Positions 34,398-44,106 are shown, numbered from the stretch's first letter. The stretch is 64,000 nt of DNA from Streptomyces albireticuli (GCF_021228125.1 NZ_JAJQQS010000018.1:1-64000); one strand, 5' to 3'. The notes: a model not told the origin generated them from the letters alone. A program made the numbers and translations.

Positions 34398-34685
34398 CTT
34401 TACCGTCGGTCCTCATAGGGCCGTCGGTCCTCATACGGCCCGTTTTTCCCGGCCTCCCCCGGAGCCGAGCGGCGGACTGCTCGGCTCCACATCCTTACCG
34501 CCGGTTCGGGCGGCGCGATCGAGCGTACGAATCCGGCCACTTGGCGGGCTCAACGACGTGATCGCCACTGGTGGGGCGGGTGTGACGCGTGAGAGGTTCG
34601 CGCCATGCAGGCCCCCGGGCCGACCCGGCCGCCACGGGCCCTGCCGAAGCTCTGGTGCGGGACGATCACGCTGCGTAAGGCGATC

Positions 34686-34765
34686 GTCCGAATATCGGAC
34701 AGGCGGATCGAGTCTTCGTCCGCTTGCCCATACTCGTAACCCCCGATCTCGCATATTGGACAGGT
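34686..34765 (+). promoter_or_regulatory. Operator-like repeats upstream of the amino acid permease
   Basis: GTCCGAATATCGGAC (34686-34700) is a dyad with six-base arms. A related half, GCATATTGGACAGGT, recurs at 34751-34765, 61 bases on and just before the start. The two share ATAT(C/T)GGACAGG. A specific regulator probably binds here. The rest of 34398-34771 holds no gene. Confidence 0.5.
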
Positions 34766-34771
34766 ACGACC

Positions 34772-36175
34772 ATGAGCCGGACAGTCCCGTCCCCTCCCCC
34801 GCCGACCGAGACCTCCCCGCAGCAGGGCTCCCCGCTGTCGAACGGACTCAAGCAGCGGCACCTTTCGATGATCGCCCTCGGCGGTGTCATCGGCGCGGGC
34901 CTCTTCGTGGGCTCCGGCGCCGGCATCGCCTCGGCCGGCCCGTCCATCGTGCTGGCCTACGCCGTGTCCGGGCTGCTCGTGATGTTCGTGATGCGCATGC
35001 TCGGTGAGATGTCCGCCGCGAACCCGGTCTCGGGCTCCTTCTCCGTGCACGCCGACCGCGCGATCGGCCGGTGGGCGGGCTTCACCGCCGGCTGGATGTT
35101 CTGGACCCTGCTGGTGGTGGGCGTGGCGATCGAGGCGATCGGCGCGGCCCACATCGTCCAGGGCTGGCTGCCCGGCACCCCGTCCTGGATGTGGGTGCTG
35201 ATCTTCATGGCGTTCTTCTGCGGCAGCAACCTCGCCGCGGTCTCCAACTTCGGCGAGTTCGAGTTCTGGTTCGCCGCGCTGAAGATCGCCGCCATCGCGG
35301 CCTTCCTGATCCTGGGCGTCCTCGCGGTCATGGGCGTACTGCCCGGCAGCGACTCCCCGGGCGCGTCGCACCTGCTGCACGACGGCGGCTTCCTGCCCAA
35401 CGGCATGGACGGCCTGCTCATCGGCCTGCTGGCCTCCCTCGCCGCGTACGGCGGCCTGGAGACGGTGACCATCGCGGCCGCCGAGTCCGAGAACCCGGTC
35501 ACCGGTGTGGCGAAGGCCGTGAAGACGACGATGTGGCGCATCGGCATCGTCTACGTCGGCTCGATGCTGGTGATCGTCACGCTGATCCCGTGGAACGACA
35601 AGACCGTCACGGAGAACGGTCCGTACGCGGCCGTGCTCGACCGCCTCGGCGTCCCCGCCGGCGGTCAGATCATGAACGTGGTCGTCCTGATCGCCCTGCT
35701 GTCGGCGATGAACGCCAACATCTACGGCTCCTCGCGCATGGCCTACTCGCTGGTGTCGCGCGGTCAGGGCCCGAAGGCCCTGGCCAAGGTCTCCGGCGGG
35801 GTGCCGCGCCGCGCGGTGCTGGCGTCGTCCGCGTTCGGCTTCTTCGCCGTCCTGCTGTCGTACTGGTGGCCCACCACGGTCTTCGCCTGGCTGCTGAACA
35901 TGGTCGGCGGCGTGGTGCTGATCGTGTGGGGCTTCATCGCCGCCTCGCAGCTGCTGCTGCGCCGCCGGACGGAGCGCGAGGCGCCCGAGCTGCTGGTGGT
36001 GCGGATGTGGGCCTTCCCGTATCTGACCTGGGTGACGCTGGCCGGTGTGGTCGGCGCGCTGGTCCTGATGGGCCTGGAGACCGACACCCGCGTCCAGCTG
36101 TACTCCACGGGCGGCCTGGCACTGGCCCTGGCCCTGGTCGGCTACGTCCAGCAGCGGGCGGCCGCGCGGCGCTGA
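34772..36175 (+). CDS. Amino acid permease (APC/AAT family, GABA-permease-like)
   Basis: This 467-residue protein has 12 membrane segments. The N-terminal SNGLKQRHLSMIALGGVIGAGLFVGSGA pattern is the hallmark of the AAT family, and GEMSAANPVSGSFSVHADRA is its conserved loop. It couples amino acid uptake to protons; GABA, proline or aromatic residues are possible substrates. ATG 34772 has AGG 8 bases upstream. It is followed by a strong terminator, so it is monocistronic. The dyad repeats in its promoter suggest substrate-specific control. Confidence 0.93.
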   Translation: MSRTVPSPPPPTETSPQQGSPLSNGLKQRHLSMIALGGVIGAGLFVGSGAGIASAGPSIVLAYAVSGLLVMFVMRMLGEMSAANPVSGSFSVHADRAIGRWAGFTAGWMFWTLLVVGVAIEAIGAAHIVQGWLPGTPSWMWVLIFMAFFCGSNLAAVSNFGEFEFWFAALKIAAIAAFLILGVLAVMGVLPGSDSPGASHLLHDGGFLPNGMDGLLIGLLASLAAYGGLETVTIAAAESENPVTGVAKAVKTTMWRIGIVYVGSMLVIVTLIPWNDKTVTENGPYAAVLDRLGVPAGGQIMNVVVLIALLSAMNANIYGSSRMAYSLVSRGQGPKALAKVSGGVPRRAVLASSAFGFFAVLLSYWWPTTVFAWLLNMVGGVVLIVWGFIAASQLLLRRRTEREAPELLVVRMWAFPYLTWVTLAGVVGALVLMGLETDTRVQLYSTGGLALALALVGYVQQRAAARR

Positions 36176-36191
36176 GTGCCGCCACCCGCCA

Positions 36192-36239
36192 CGAAGGCCG
36201 GTCACCCCTCCCCGTGCGGGGAGGGGTGACCGGCCTTCG
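36192..36239 (+). terminator. Terminator of the permease gene
   Basis: A perfect 22-base stem (36192-36213 with 36218-36239) and a GTGC loop begin 16 bases after the permease stop. Confidence 0.9.
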
Positions 36240-36302
36240 GCGTACGTACGCGGGCCCGCGCGGCACTTCGGCGTACGCGGGCCCGGGAGGAGCCGGTGTG
36301 CC

Positions 36303-36848
36303 CTACCCGACCGGAACGCCGAGCCCCGGGAGGACGTGGGCGCCCGGCAGTCCGGCGAGCAGCGGCCCGGGGACCCAGAGCTTGGAGCCGCGGATCCCGG
36401 ATCCCACCACCAGCTTGGGGTGGGCGGCGACCGCGGGGTCCACCAGGATCGGCCAGCCCGCCGGGAGCCCGACCGGGGTGATGCCGCCGTACTCCATGCC
36501 GGTGGCCGACAGGACGGTGTCCATGGGCGCGAACGACACCTTGCGGGCTTCGAGGTGACGCCGCACCAGGCCGTTGACGTCGGCACGGCCGGTGGCCGGG
36601 ACGACACAGGCCGCGTAGCTCGTCTCCCCGCCCCGCTTGGCGGCGACGACCACGCAGTTGGCGGAGTCCTCCAGGGCCACGCCGTACGCCTCGCAGAACT
36701 CGACCGTGTCGGAGAGCGCGGGGTCGATGCCGGCGATCTCCACCTGGGCAGCGGCCGGCTCGGTCCAGCCGCCGAGGGCGGCGGCGACGGCGGGGGCCAT
36801 CAGATCGGTCCGGGACAGGGCGGGGCATACCTCGAGCGTGGTGTTCAT
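36303..36848 (-). CDS. YbaK/EbsC-type aminoacyl-tRNA deacylase
   Basis: This 181-residue protein is a free-standing editing domain of the YbaK/ProXp superfamily that hydrolyses misacylated tRNA. Characteristic parts are VVVAAKRGGETSYAACVV, VSFAPMDTVLSATGMEYGGI and PVGLPAGWPILVDPAV, where the Lys and Gly residues shape the pocket. ATG 36848 is the conserved start though its ribosome site is weak. It converges with the permease and lies 49 bases after the MFS gene on its own strand. Specificity (Cys, Ala or other) cannot be told. Confidence 0.9.
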   Translation of the reverse strand: MNTTLEVCPALSRTDLMAPAVAAALGGWTEPAAAQVEIAGIDPALSDTVEFCEAYGVALEDSANCVVVAAKRGGETSYAACVVPATGRADVNGLVRRHLEARKVSFAPMDTVLSATGMEYGGITPVGLPAGWPILVDPAVAAHPKLVVGSGIRGSKLWVPGPLLAGLPGAHVLPGLGVPVG

Positions 36849-36897
36849 GGAGCCATCCAACCGCACCGGCCCCACCGGGCGGCGGCCGAGGGGTGGG

Positions 36898-38199
36898 TCA
36901 TGCCCCGGCCCGCCCGGCACCCGCCCGTACCGCCCGGCGCCCGGCCGGGAAGCGGCGCACCTGCGGGGAGAGCAGGGCCGCCGAGGTGGCGAGGACGACG
37001 AGGGCGGCGCAGCCCAGCAGCGCCGGCCGGGGTCCGGTCGCCGCGGCGACCGGACCGGCCACCAGCAGGCCGAGCGGGGCGAAAGCGAGGGAGCCGAACC
37101 AGTCGTAGGCGCTGACCCGGGAGAGGGAGTCGGCGGGCACCTCGCGTTGCAGCGTCGTCGCCCACAGGACCCCGAAGACGTCGCCCGAGACGCCGGCGGC
37201 GAACGCCGCCACCGCGGTCACCCAGACCGGGGCGTCCGCGCCCAGCAGCACCATGGGCGCCGCCGCCGGGAAGGTGGCCAGGACGGCGACGAGGAGGGGC
37301 CGCCGCGCGCGGAGCCGGATCGCCGCGGCGGCGCCCACGAGCGTGCCCACCGCCTGCGCGGCGACGACGAGGGACCACTCGCGCGCCCCGGCGGGGCTCC
37401 GCCCGCTCGCGAGCGGACCCAGGACACCCACCGTGGCGTTGACGGCCGCGACGACGAAGGCGTATTGGGCCACCACCACCCACAGCCACTGCCGCGAGGC
37501 GAACTCGCGCCAGCCGTCCCGGAGGTCGGCCCACCCGGTCCCGCCGCGCCGGTGGTGGGCCCGGGCCGGCCGGATGCCGGCGATCAGCACGGCGCTCGCG
37601 AGGAACGAGAGCGCGTCGAGGGCCAGTGCCCAGCCCGCCCCGGCCCAGGCCACGACCGTCCCGGACAGCGCCAGACCGAGCACCATGGCGACGTTCGTGC
37701 CCATCCGCAGCAGGGCGTTGGCCTCCGCCAGCCGGTCGCGGGCGACGATCTCCGGGACCACGGCGGTCATCGCCGGGGAGAAGAGCGCGGTGGCCGTCCC
37801 CGCCGTCGCGGCGAGCAGGGCCATGGCGGGGAGCGGCGCGTGTCCGGTGAGCGTCATGACGGCGAGGCCGCCGTAGGCGAGCGCGCCGGTGGTCTCGGCG
37901 ACGGCCATGAGGCGTACGCGGGGTATTCGGTCCGCTATGACGCCGCCGGGCAGGACGAAGAGCAGCTGGGGAAGCAGCTGGCAGGCCAGTATCAGGGAGA
38001 GCTTCCCGGGGGTGGCGCCGGGCAGGCCGAGCACGGCGAACGCGAGGGCCACGCGGGCGAATCCGTTACCGAGGACGGACACCGTCCGGGCCCAGGAGAG
38101 GAGTTGGAAGTTCCGGTCGCGCAGTGGGGCCGGGGCGTCCGGGGGCACGGGTGCGGAGGGTGGTGACGGCGGTGCGGGCCGTCCGGATGAGCGACTCAC
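36898..38199 (-). CDS. MFS transporter, EntS/MFS_3-like
   Basis: This protein of about 433 residues has 12 hydrophobic segments. It begins after a Pro-rich tail with RDRNFQLLSWARTVSVLGNG, and the loop GGVIADRIPRVRLM is motif A. This group exports siderophores and drugs. The GTG at 38199 is chosen because conserved sequence starts soon after; the frame is open upstream to 38424 but that part has no family character and overlaps the promoter of the divergent operon at 38393. It could export the product of that operon, which is speculation. Confidence 0.86.
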   Translation of the reverse strand: MSRSSGRPAPPSPPSAPVPPDAPAPLRDRNFQLLSWARTVSVLGNGFARVALAFAVLGLPGATPGKLSLILACQLLPQLLFVLPGGVIADRIPRVRLMAVAETTGALAYGGLAVMTLTGHAPLPAMALLAATAGTATALFSPAMTAVVPEIVARDRLAEANALLRMGTNVAMVLGLALSGTVVAWAGAGWALALDALSFLASAVLIAGIRPARAHHRRGGTGWADLRDGWREFASRQWLWVVVAQYAFVVAAVNATVGVLGPLASGRSPAGAREWSLVVAAQAVGTLVGAAAAIRLRARRPLLVAVLATFPAAAPMVLLGADAPVWVTAVAAFAAGVSGDVFGVLWATTLQREVPADSLSRVSAYDWFGSLAFAPLGLLVAGPVAAATGPRPALLGCAALVVLATSAALLSPQVRRFPAGRRAVRAGAGRAGA

Positions 38200-38392
38200 C
38201 CCGCCAGTGTGCGTCGCCTCCCGAGCGGGGAGACCGGAACTTTCGGGCAGAGAACCATTTTCCGGCCAGTTCTCACCGGCTTCTCCGTAACCCCAGGAGA
38301 GGGACATTACGGGGTCTAGCATGGGTGAACGGACATGCTCAAGGACGTTCCGGCGAGTCGGCCCATGGGGTCCGGCGGTACGGGAGGGACCG

Positions 38393-39755
38393 ATGGGAGC
38401 ACACGGGCCGACGGTTCTGGACAATGCGCTCAGCCGTTATTACGACCGCGTCCAGACGGCGCTCCACCGGGTGGCGGAGAGCCGTCGCGCCGACGGCCGG
38501 GAGGACTTCTCCCCCGGCCCTCTCCTGCCTCCCCCGACCGACCGGTTGCGTGACTACCTGTCCGTATCCGGCCTGGCGGCGGCCGGGGCGGGAGAGCACC
38601 ACGGCGTGCGGCTCACCCTGCTGGACCTGATGCGCAACCCCGGGACGAGAACGACCAAGACCATGGCCTCGCTGGTCATCGTGGCACGCGCCGCGCACCA
38701 TGTGCGCGAGACCGGGGAGCCCCTGATGCTCCTCACCCCCTCCTCCGCGAACAAGGCCACCGCGCTGCGCGACGCCGTCCTGCGCGCCGTCGACCACGGC
38801 CTGGTCCGCCGCGGGGGGGCTGCGCGTCGCCTGTGTGGTCCCCGAGGAGTCCGCCCACAAGGTGTGGCGGTCCCGGCTCTCCGACGACCCGGAGCTGCGC
38901 CGCCGCAATCCGGTGCTGGTGCACGCCGGCCCCGGCGCGGCCGTCAAGGCCCTGGCGAGCGAGGCCGCCGGGGACGTCGCGGCCCGCGTCCGGCACCTGA
39001 CCGGCGTCCGCGTCTGGCACACCCTCGACCTCGACAACTACCGCGCCGCGGACACCGTGAGGGCCTACTTCGAGGACGAGTACCTGCCGCCGCCGGACGG
39101 CGTCCGCTGGCACTCCCACGCGGTGTCCAGCGCGTTCGGCCTCCTCGGCCACCACTTGGGCACCAGGCTCCTCGCCGAGGAGAAGGCGGGCTCCGGCGCC
39201 GCCCGTCCGGCGACCGGGTACCTCCTTGTCCAGCACCTCGCCACCCCCGACATGGTGCTCGACCTGCACGGGGACGGCGGGTTCCCCAAGTACGGCGAGG
39301 ACCCCGGGAGCGGGCTCTTCACCCAGGACGGAAACCCCCGCTTCCCTTCCGTCACGGACGACCCGGCGGAGGCCATCGACCCCACCTTCTACACGAAGTC
39401 GCCCGCCACGGCCCCCGCGATGAGCGGGATCGTCCGGGCCCGGGGCGGCGGGGGCATGGTCGTCTCACGGCACGAGTGCGTCGCGCTGTACGAGCGGGTC
39501 CGCGCCCTGGTGGCGCCCTCCGGGGTACACCTGCCGGCCGACCCGGCGCGGCTGCGCGAGTGGTCGCTGGTCATGGCGGTGACGGGCACGCTGCTCGCCG
39601 TCGAGCGCGGCCTGGTCGAGGCCGACGAGGTCGTCGTGCACTGCTCCGGCTCCTACACGGCCGACGACTTCACGCCGCTGCCGCCCGCCGCGCTGCGGAC
39701 CGTGGGCGGCGTCGCCGACGTCGCCGACGCGCTCCACACCGCGGCGGCGGCCTAG
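38393..39755 (+). pseudogene. PLP fold-type-II-like enzyme, frame broken once
   Basis: ATG 38393 has GGGAGGG about 5 bases upstream. The frame shifts in the seven-G run 38813-38819; removing one G gives one protein of about 453 residues that runs smoothly across it (RRGGLRVACVVPEESAHKV). The motif NPGTRTTKTMASLV resembles the PLP-lysine site of threonine-synthase-like enzymes, and LLTPSSANKATALR resembles the phosphate/carboxylate-binding SSGNKG loop. SGSYTADD is near the end. I think it belongs to an uncharacterised Streptomyces family (possibly DUF6002). It heads a five-gene operon. It is classed as broken, but a homopolymer error is likely. Confidence 0.75.
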
Positions 39756-39813
39756 GCAGGACGACCGCGGGGCGCGGAGGTCCTCGGGATACAGACGGAA
39801 GGAGGCGGCGAGG

Positions 39814-40746
39814 ATGCGCGTCGGGATCGTCATCCTTCCCGAACACCCCTGGCCGGTGGCCCGCCGGCACTGGCTGCGCGCCGAGGAGCTCGGCTTCCAC
39901 CACGCCTGGACCTACGACCACCTCTCCTGGCGCTCGCTGCGCGACGCGCCGTGGTTCGGCGCGGTCCCGCTGCTGGCCGCGGTCGCCGCGGTCACCACCC
40001 GCGTCCGGCTGGGACCCCTGGTCGCCACCCCGAACTTCCGTCACCCGGTGGTGCTGGCCAAGGAACTCATGACGCTCGACCACATCGCGGACGGCAGGAT
40101 CGTCGCGGGTCTCGGCGCCGGGGCGGCCGGCTCCGACGCCCGCGCGCTCGGCGCCCCGCCGCTCTCCCCCGCCCGGCGGGCCGCCCGCTTCGAGGAGTTC
40201 GTCTCCCTGACCGACCGGCTGCTGAGCCAGGACCGCACCGACCACGAGGGACACGTCTACACCGCCCGGGGCGCCCGTACGGTCCCCGGCTGTGTGCAGC
40301 GGCCCCGTGTCCCCCTCGCGATCGCGGCGACCGGACCGCGCGGCATGCGCCTGGCGGGGCGGTACGGACAGTCCTGGGTGACCCACGGCACGGACACCGG
40401 GCCGGGCGAGCTCCCCGAGGCCGACGTGCTCCCCCTCCTGGCCCGGCAGTCCGCCCTGTTCCGGGAGGCCTGCGCACAGGTGGGCCGCGCCCCCGCCGAG
40501 GTCGACCGCATGGTGCTCGGCAGCCGGCTGGTCCCCGGACTCACGGATTCCGTGGACCGGCTGCTCGGCTTCGCCGGGGAGTGCGCCGCGCTGGGCTTCA
40601 CCGACCTGGTCCTCCACCGGCCCCGCCCGTCAGGGGTGTTCGCAGGGGACGCCACGGCCTTCGAAGAAGTCGTCGCGGCCGCGCTCCCGCACATCGAGCG
40701 GCTCAAACCGCCCGGGGGTCCGCGGCGGGGCGGGGAGAACGGCTGA
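39814..40746 (+). CDS. Luciferase-like (LLM) flavin/F420-dependent oxidoreductase
   Basis: This 310-residue protein is a bacterial-luciferase-like TIM barrel. Signatures are YDHLSWRSL, VRLGPLVATPNFRHPVVLAKELMTLDHIADGRIVAGLGAG and PRVPLAIAATGPRGMRLAGRYG. Members use FMN or F420 for oxidation or reduction. ATG 39814 has AGGAGG 8 bases upstream. It is the second gene of the five-gene operon, 58 bases after the PLP-type gene, and probably adjusts the redox state of its product. Cofactor choice is not resolved. Confidence 0.92.
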   Translation: MRVGIVILPEHPWPVARRHWLRAEELGFHHAWTYDHLSWRSLRDAPWFGAVPLLAAVAAVTTRVRLGPLVATPNFRHPVVLAKELMTLDHIADGRIVAGLGAGAAGSDARALGAPPLSPARRAARFEEFVSLTDRLLSQDRTDHEGHVYTARGARTVPGCVQRPRVPLAIAATGPRGMRLAGRYGQSWVTHGTDTGPGELPEADVLPLLARQSALFREACAQVGRAPAEVDRMVLGSRLVPGLTDSVDRLLGFAGECAALGFTDLVLHRPRPSGVFAGDATAFEEVVAAALPHIERLKPPGGPRRGGENG

Positions 40747-40756
40747 CGGCGGCCAC

Positions 40757-41593
40757 ATGACGCACGGAGGAAGCACCGGGAAGGAGACGGCGGACGTGGA
40801 AGCGGACGAGGAGACCCCGCCACCCGGCCGGGAGCCGGACGGCCACGGCAGCGGCGACTACGGCCGGACCTTCGGCGAGGTCTACGACGACTGGTATCCC
40901 CCGGGGTTCGCCGACGGCGACGCGGCGGTGGCGGCCCTGGCAGACCTCGGAGGCGACGGCGAGGCCCTCGAACTGGGCGTCGGCACCGGCCGTATCGCCA
41001 TACCGCTCGCGCGGCGCGGCCTCCGCGTCCACGGCGTGGACAGCTCGCCGGAGATGCTGCGCCGGCTGCGCGGCAAACCCGGCGGGGACCTGGTGCGCGC
41101 CGTGCTCGCGGACATGGCCGACTGCGACCTGGGCCACCGGTTCACCCTCGTCTACTCCGTCTTCAACAGCCTCTTCTGCCTCCCCGACCAGGCCCGGCAG
41201 GCCGCGTGCCTCGCCGTCGCCGCCCGACACCTGGCGCCCGGCGGGCGTCTCGTCGTCGAGCACCAGATGCCCGCCGGGGTCTCCCCCGGGGTCTCCGTCC
41301 GCCACTTCCACACCGGAGCGGACCGCTTCCGCTTCTCCGTCGTCGACTGCGACCCGGTGACCCAGGTGATGGAACGGCGCACCGTGGCCGTCACCGACGG
41401 CGACGCCGTCTCGTACCGGTCGGTCATCCGCTACGTGTGGCCCGGGGAGCTGGACCTGATGGCCGCGGCCGCGGGGCTGGTCCCGCTGGCCCGCACGGCC
41501 GACTGGAAGGGGTCGCCGATGAGCCCCGACAGCCCGTGCTGCGTGTCCGTCTACGGCCACCGGGCCCCCGGAGCCCGGGCGGGCGCGCGGTGA
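40757..41593 (+). CDS. Class I SAM-dependent methyltransferase
   Basis: This 278-residue protein has a disordered charged N-terminus, then FGEVYDDWYP and motif I ALELGVGTGRIAIPLARRG. Later motifs are HGVDSSPEMLRRLR and HLAPGGRLVVEHQM. It lies 10 bases after the oxidoreductase gene, and its TGA overlaps the next start as GTGA, so the operon is translationally coupled. ATG 40757 has a poor ribosome site; GTG 40796, with AAGGAG 9 bases upstream, is an alternative start. The acceptor (N-, O- or C-) is unknown. Confidence 0.9.
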   Translation: MTHGGSTGKETADVEADEETPPPGREPDGHGSGDYGRTFGEVYDDWYPPGFADGDAAVAALADLGGDGEALELGVGTGRIAIPLARRGLRVHGVDSSPEMLRRLRGKPGGDLVRAVLADMADCDLGHRFTLVYSVFNSLFCLPDQARQAACLAVAARHLAPGGRLVVEHQMPAGVSPGVSVRHFHTGADRFRFSVVDCDPVTQVMERRTVAVTDGDAVSYRSVIRYVWPGELDLMAAAAGLVPLARTADWKGSPMSPDSPCCVSVYGHRAPGARAGAR

Positions 41594-42750
41594 CGGCGCC
41601 CGGCCTCCCCGGCCCCCGCCCCCCGGCGCCCGCCCCGGCCAGGGCGCCGGCACCGCTCCGCGCGGTGCTGCGGGCGCGGTACGCGTGGGACACCGATCCC
41701 CGGCTCGCGGCCGTACGCGTCCGGTGGGACGGCGCCGTGCTCGCCCGGCGCCCCTTCATTGCCTGTTCACCGCCGCACAGCCCGGTGCGGCTGTGCTACG
41801 AGGGGCTGGGTGACGGCTCGCGCCACGTCCTGCCGTTCCTCCGGCAGCGGGGCGTGGAGACCGTGCGGACACGGCCCGGCGAACGGCACGGCGCGCCCGT
41901 GGACGTCCGGCTGTCCGGGCTCCCGGCCCGGCGGATTCCCGCGCCGGGCCCGGCCACGGTCGTGCTTCCCTTCCGGGTACGGCTCGTCGTCCCGGTCGGC
42001 GACGGCCCCGAAGCCCTCCGCGCCCGGATCTCCGCGCGCGAGCTCCGCACCTTCCGCGCCCGTCGCGCCGCCCGGGGGTGGACGTGGGAGACCGGCACCG
42101 GCCCGTACGCCTTCGACCACTTCTACGAGCGGATGCACCTGCCCACCATGCGCCGCCGGCACGGGGAGGCGGCCCGCGGCCTGCCCGCCGCCCTCGCCTA
42201 CGAATGCCTCTTCCGCCAGGGGATCCTCTTCTTCCTGGTCGAGAACGGCACCCGGGTGGCCGGAGTGCTGTGCGCCCGAACCCGGCGGCACCGCGTCCTG
42301 ACCATGCGGCTGCTCGGCGTCCTCGACGGCGCCGAGCGGTACTACGCGGACGGCGCCGTACGAGCGCTGACGCACTTCACGCTGGAGTGGGCGGGCGCGC
42401 ACGGCTTTGACCACGTCGACCTGTCCGGGTGCGAGCCCTTCCTCAGCAAGGGGATCTTCCAGTTCAAACAGCGCTTCCACCCGCTGTGCCTGCTGCCGGA
42501 CGACCACTTCGGCGGCAAACGGCTGGTGCTGCGCGTCGAGCGGGACACCCCCGGGGTGCGGGACCTCCTGGTGGCGAACCCGGTGATCGCCTGTGCCGGC
42601 GACGGCCTCGAAGCCCTGTACTTCCACGACGCGGACCGGCCGCCCCGCACCGGACTGGCCTGGCGGTGCCCGGGTGTCCGCCGCGCCCGCCACGTCCCGC
42701 TGGACGCCTTCCTGAGCGACACCGCCGGGTACGAGGGGGACGGGCCATGA
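41590..42750 (+). CDS. GNAT/BioF2-like acyltransferase
   Basis: This 386-residue protein has a Pro-rich start and a C-terminal GNAT-like fold (about 150-330) of the BioF2/FemX type: GILFFLVENGTRVAGVLCAR, MRLLGVLDGAERYYADGAV and DLSGCEPFLSKGIFQFKQRF. FemX-like members transfer amino acids from aminoacyl-tRNA; others use acyl-CoA. GTG 41590 overlaps the methyltransferase stop (GTGA), and its stop overlaps the next ATG (ATGA). The acyl donor cannot be inferred. Confidence 0.82.
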   Translation: MTAPGLPGPRPPAPAPARAPAPLRAVLRARYAWDTDPRLAAVRVRWDGAVLARRPFIACSPPHSPVRLCYEGLGDGSRHVLPFLRQRGVETVRTRPGERHGAPVDVRLSGLPARRIPAPGPATVVLPFRVRLVVPVGDGPEALRARISARELRTFRARRAARGWTWETGTGPYAFDHFYERMHLPTMRRRHGEAARGLPAALAYECLFRQGILFFLVENGTRVAGVLCARTRRHRVLTMRLLGVLDGAERYYADGAVRALTHFTLEWAGAHGFDHVDLSGCEPFLSKGIFQFKQRFHPLCLLPDDHFGGKRLVLRVERDTPGVRDLLVANPVIACAGDGLEALYFHDADRPPRTGLAWRCPGVRRARHVPLDAFLSDTAGYEGDGP

Positions 42751-44081
42751 CGGAGCACCACCCCTGGTTCGGCTCGTACGCTCCGGACGTCCCCGCCCGG
42801 CTCGGCCCGGCCGGTGTCCGCGAGGTCCTCCGCGAGGAGATGCGCGACCTGGGCTTCCACGAGGAGCTGGTGTCGGCCCGGCCGCTGCTCGTTCCCCCGC
42901 GCGCCGCCGCGGAGCTGTACGGCGCGGCCGCGCGGCTGCTGGACCTCCTCCGCCGCGCCCTGCTGGCGAGCGGGCCCACGGCGCGGCACCGGATGGCCGC
43001 GCTGGGCGTGGACGAGTCGCTGCACCCCCTGTTCACCGACGACCGGCTGGAGGAGCGCTACTGCGGCTGCATGGCCCGTCCGGACGCGGTGATCGGGGCG
43101 GACGGTCCGCGGTTCCTGGAGTTCAACGTCGGCGGGGCGGTCGGCGGCGCCGTGCACACCCACATGATGACGCGGGCCTGGCGCCGCGTGTACGGCCCCG
43201 GTGGCGTGCCCTTCGACGGCCCTTCGCTGTTCGGGGCGCGCCGCCGGCTCTTCGCCGCCGTCTGCGAGGAGCTGGGGGTGCCGCCGGCCGTCGCCCTGTT
43301 GGGCACCGTCCGCGACCTGCCCGGGGTGGGCAGCGCCCGCTACTTCGACGTCGAGGTCGGGCACCTGCGGCGGCACGGATTCCGGGCCGAGTTCTTCGAG
43401 CCGGAGGAGCTGGACGGGGGCCACGACCCCGGAGGCGGCTTCCGGTTCCCCGTGGGCCTGCGGCACTTCACGGTCACCGAGTGGCGCGGGCACGGCATCG
43501 ACCTGGCGCCGGTGCGCCGGGCGCTCGACGCCGGGTGCCTCTTCCTCGCGCCGCAGACCGCCTTCCTGATCTCCAACAAGAAGGTCCTCGGGTGGATCTC
43601 GGAGGGGCTGCCCTGGATGACGGGCGCCGACCGGGAGCTGGTCCGCCGGTACCTCCCCTGGACCCGGGTCGTCCGCGAGCGCCGCGTCGTCTGGCGCGGC
43701 CGGGGACACGACCTCGGTGAGCTGCTGGTGCGCCGGCGGGCGTGCTTCGTGCTCAAGAAGGCCGTCGGGATGTGCGGCGACGGCGTGCTCCTGGGGCCGT
43801 CCACCGGCCCCGCGGTGTGGGAGCGCGCCGTCGGGCGGGCCTTGCGCGAGGAGGACAGCATCGCCCAGGAGTACGTGGAGGCGGGGCGGTGCGCGGCGGT
43901 GGTGACGGACGGCACGGGGTCCGGCACCCGGCCCGCGACGATCGCCCCGCTCCTCGGCCCGTACGTCGTGGCCGGGAAGCCGGCGGGATGCCTGGTCCGC
44001 TACTTCGCCTCGGGCGAGAGCGGCATCGTCAGCATGTACGGCCACGGGGCCCTGATCAACGTCCTGGTGGCCGGTCGCTGA
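42747..44081 (+). CDS. ATP-grasp-type amide ligase, last gene of operon
   Basis: This 444-residue protein has the features of the glutathionylspermidine-synthase-like/circularly permuted ATP-grasp group: RFLEFNVGGAVGGAVH, LISNKKVLGWISEG and FVLKKAVGMCGDGVLLG, where the KK and Gly-rich loop fit nucleotide binding. Such enzymes join a carboxylate to an amine through an acyl phosphate. ATG 42747 overlaps the previous stop by four bases. As the last member of the operon it would couple an amino acid made upstream to an amine. The reaction is inferred from the fold. Confidence 0.8.
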   Translation: MTEHHPWFGSYAPDVPARLGPAGVREVLREEMRDLGFHEELVSARPLLVPPRAAAELYGAAARLLDLLRRALLASGPTARHRMAALGVDESLHPLFTDDRLEERYCGCMARPDAVIGADGPRFLEFNVGGAVGGAVHTHMMTRAWRRVYGPGGVPFDGPSLFGARRRLFAAVCEELGVPPAVALLGTVRDLPGVGSARYFDVEVGHLRRHGFRAEFFEPEELDGGHDPGGGFRFPVGLRHFTVTEWRGHGIDLAPVRRALDAGCLFLAPQTAFLISNKKVLGWISEGLPWMTGADRELVRRYLPWTRVVRERRVVWRGRGHDLGELLVRRRACFVLKKAVGMCGDGVLLGPSTGPAVWERAVGRALREEDSIAQEYVEAGRCAAVVTDGTGSGTRPATIAPLLGPYVVAGKPAGCLVRYFASGESGIVSMYGHGALINVLVAGR

Positions 44082-44106
44082 CGTGCGCGGGGTCCCGTGC
44101 CGCGGG

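Noticed and set aside
38835-39755. Independent gene starting at 38835
   Set aside because: It continues the protein begun at 38393, with no ribosome site of its own and a clear homopolymer shift between them.
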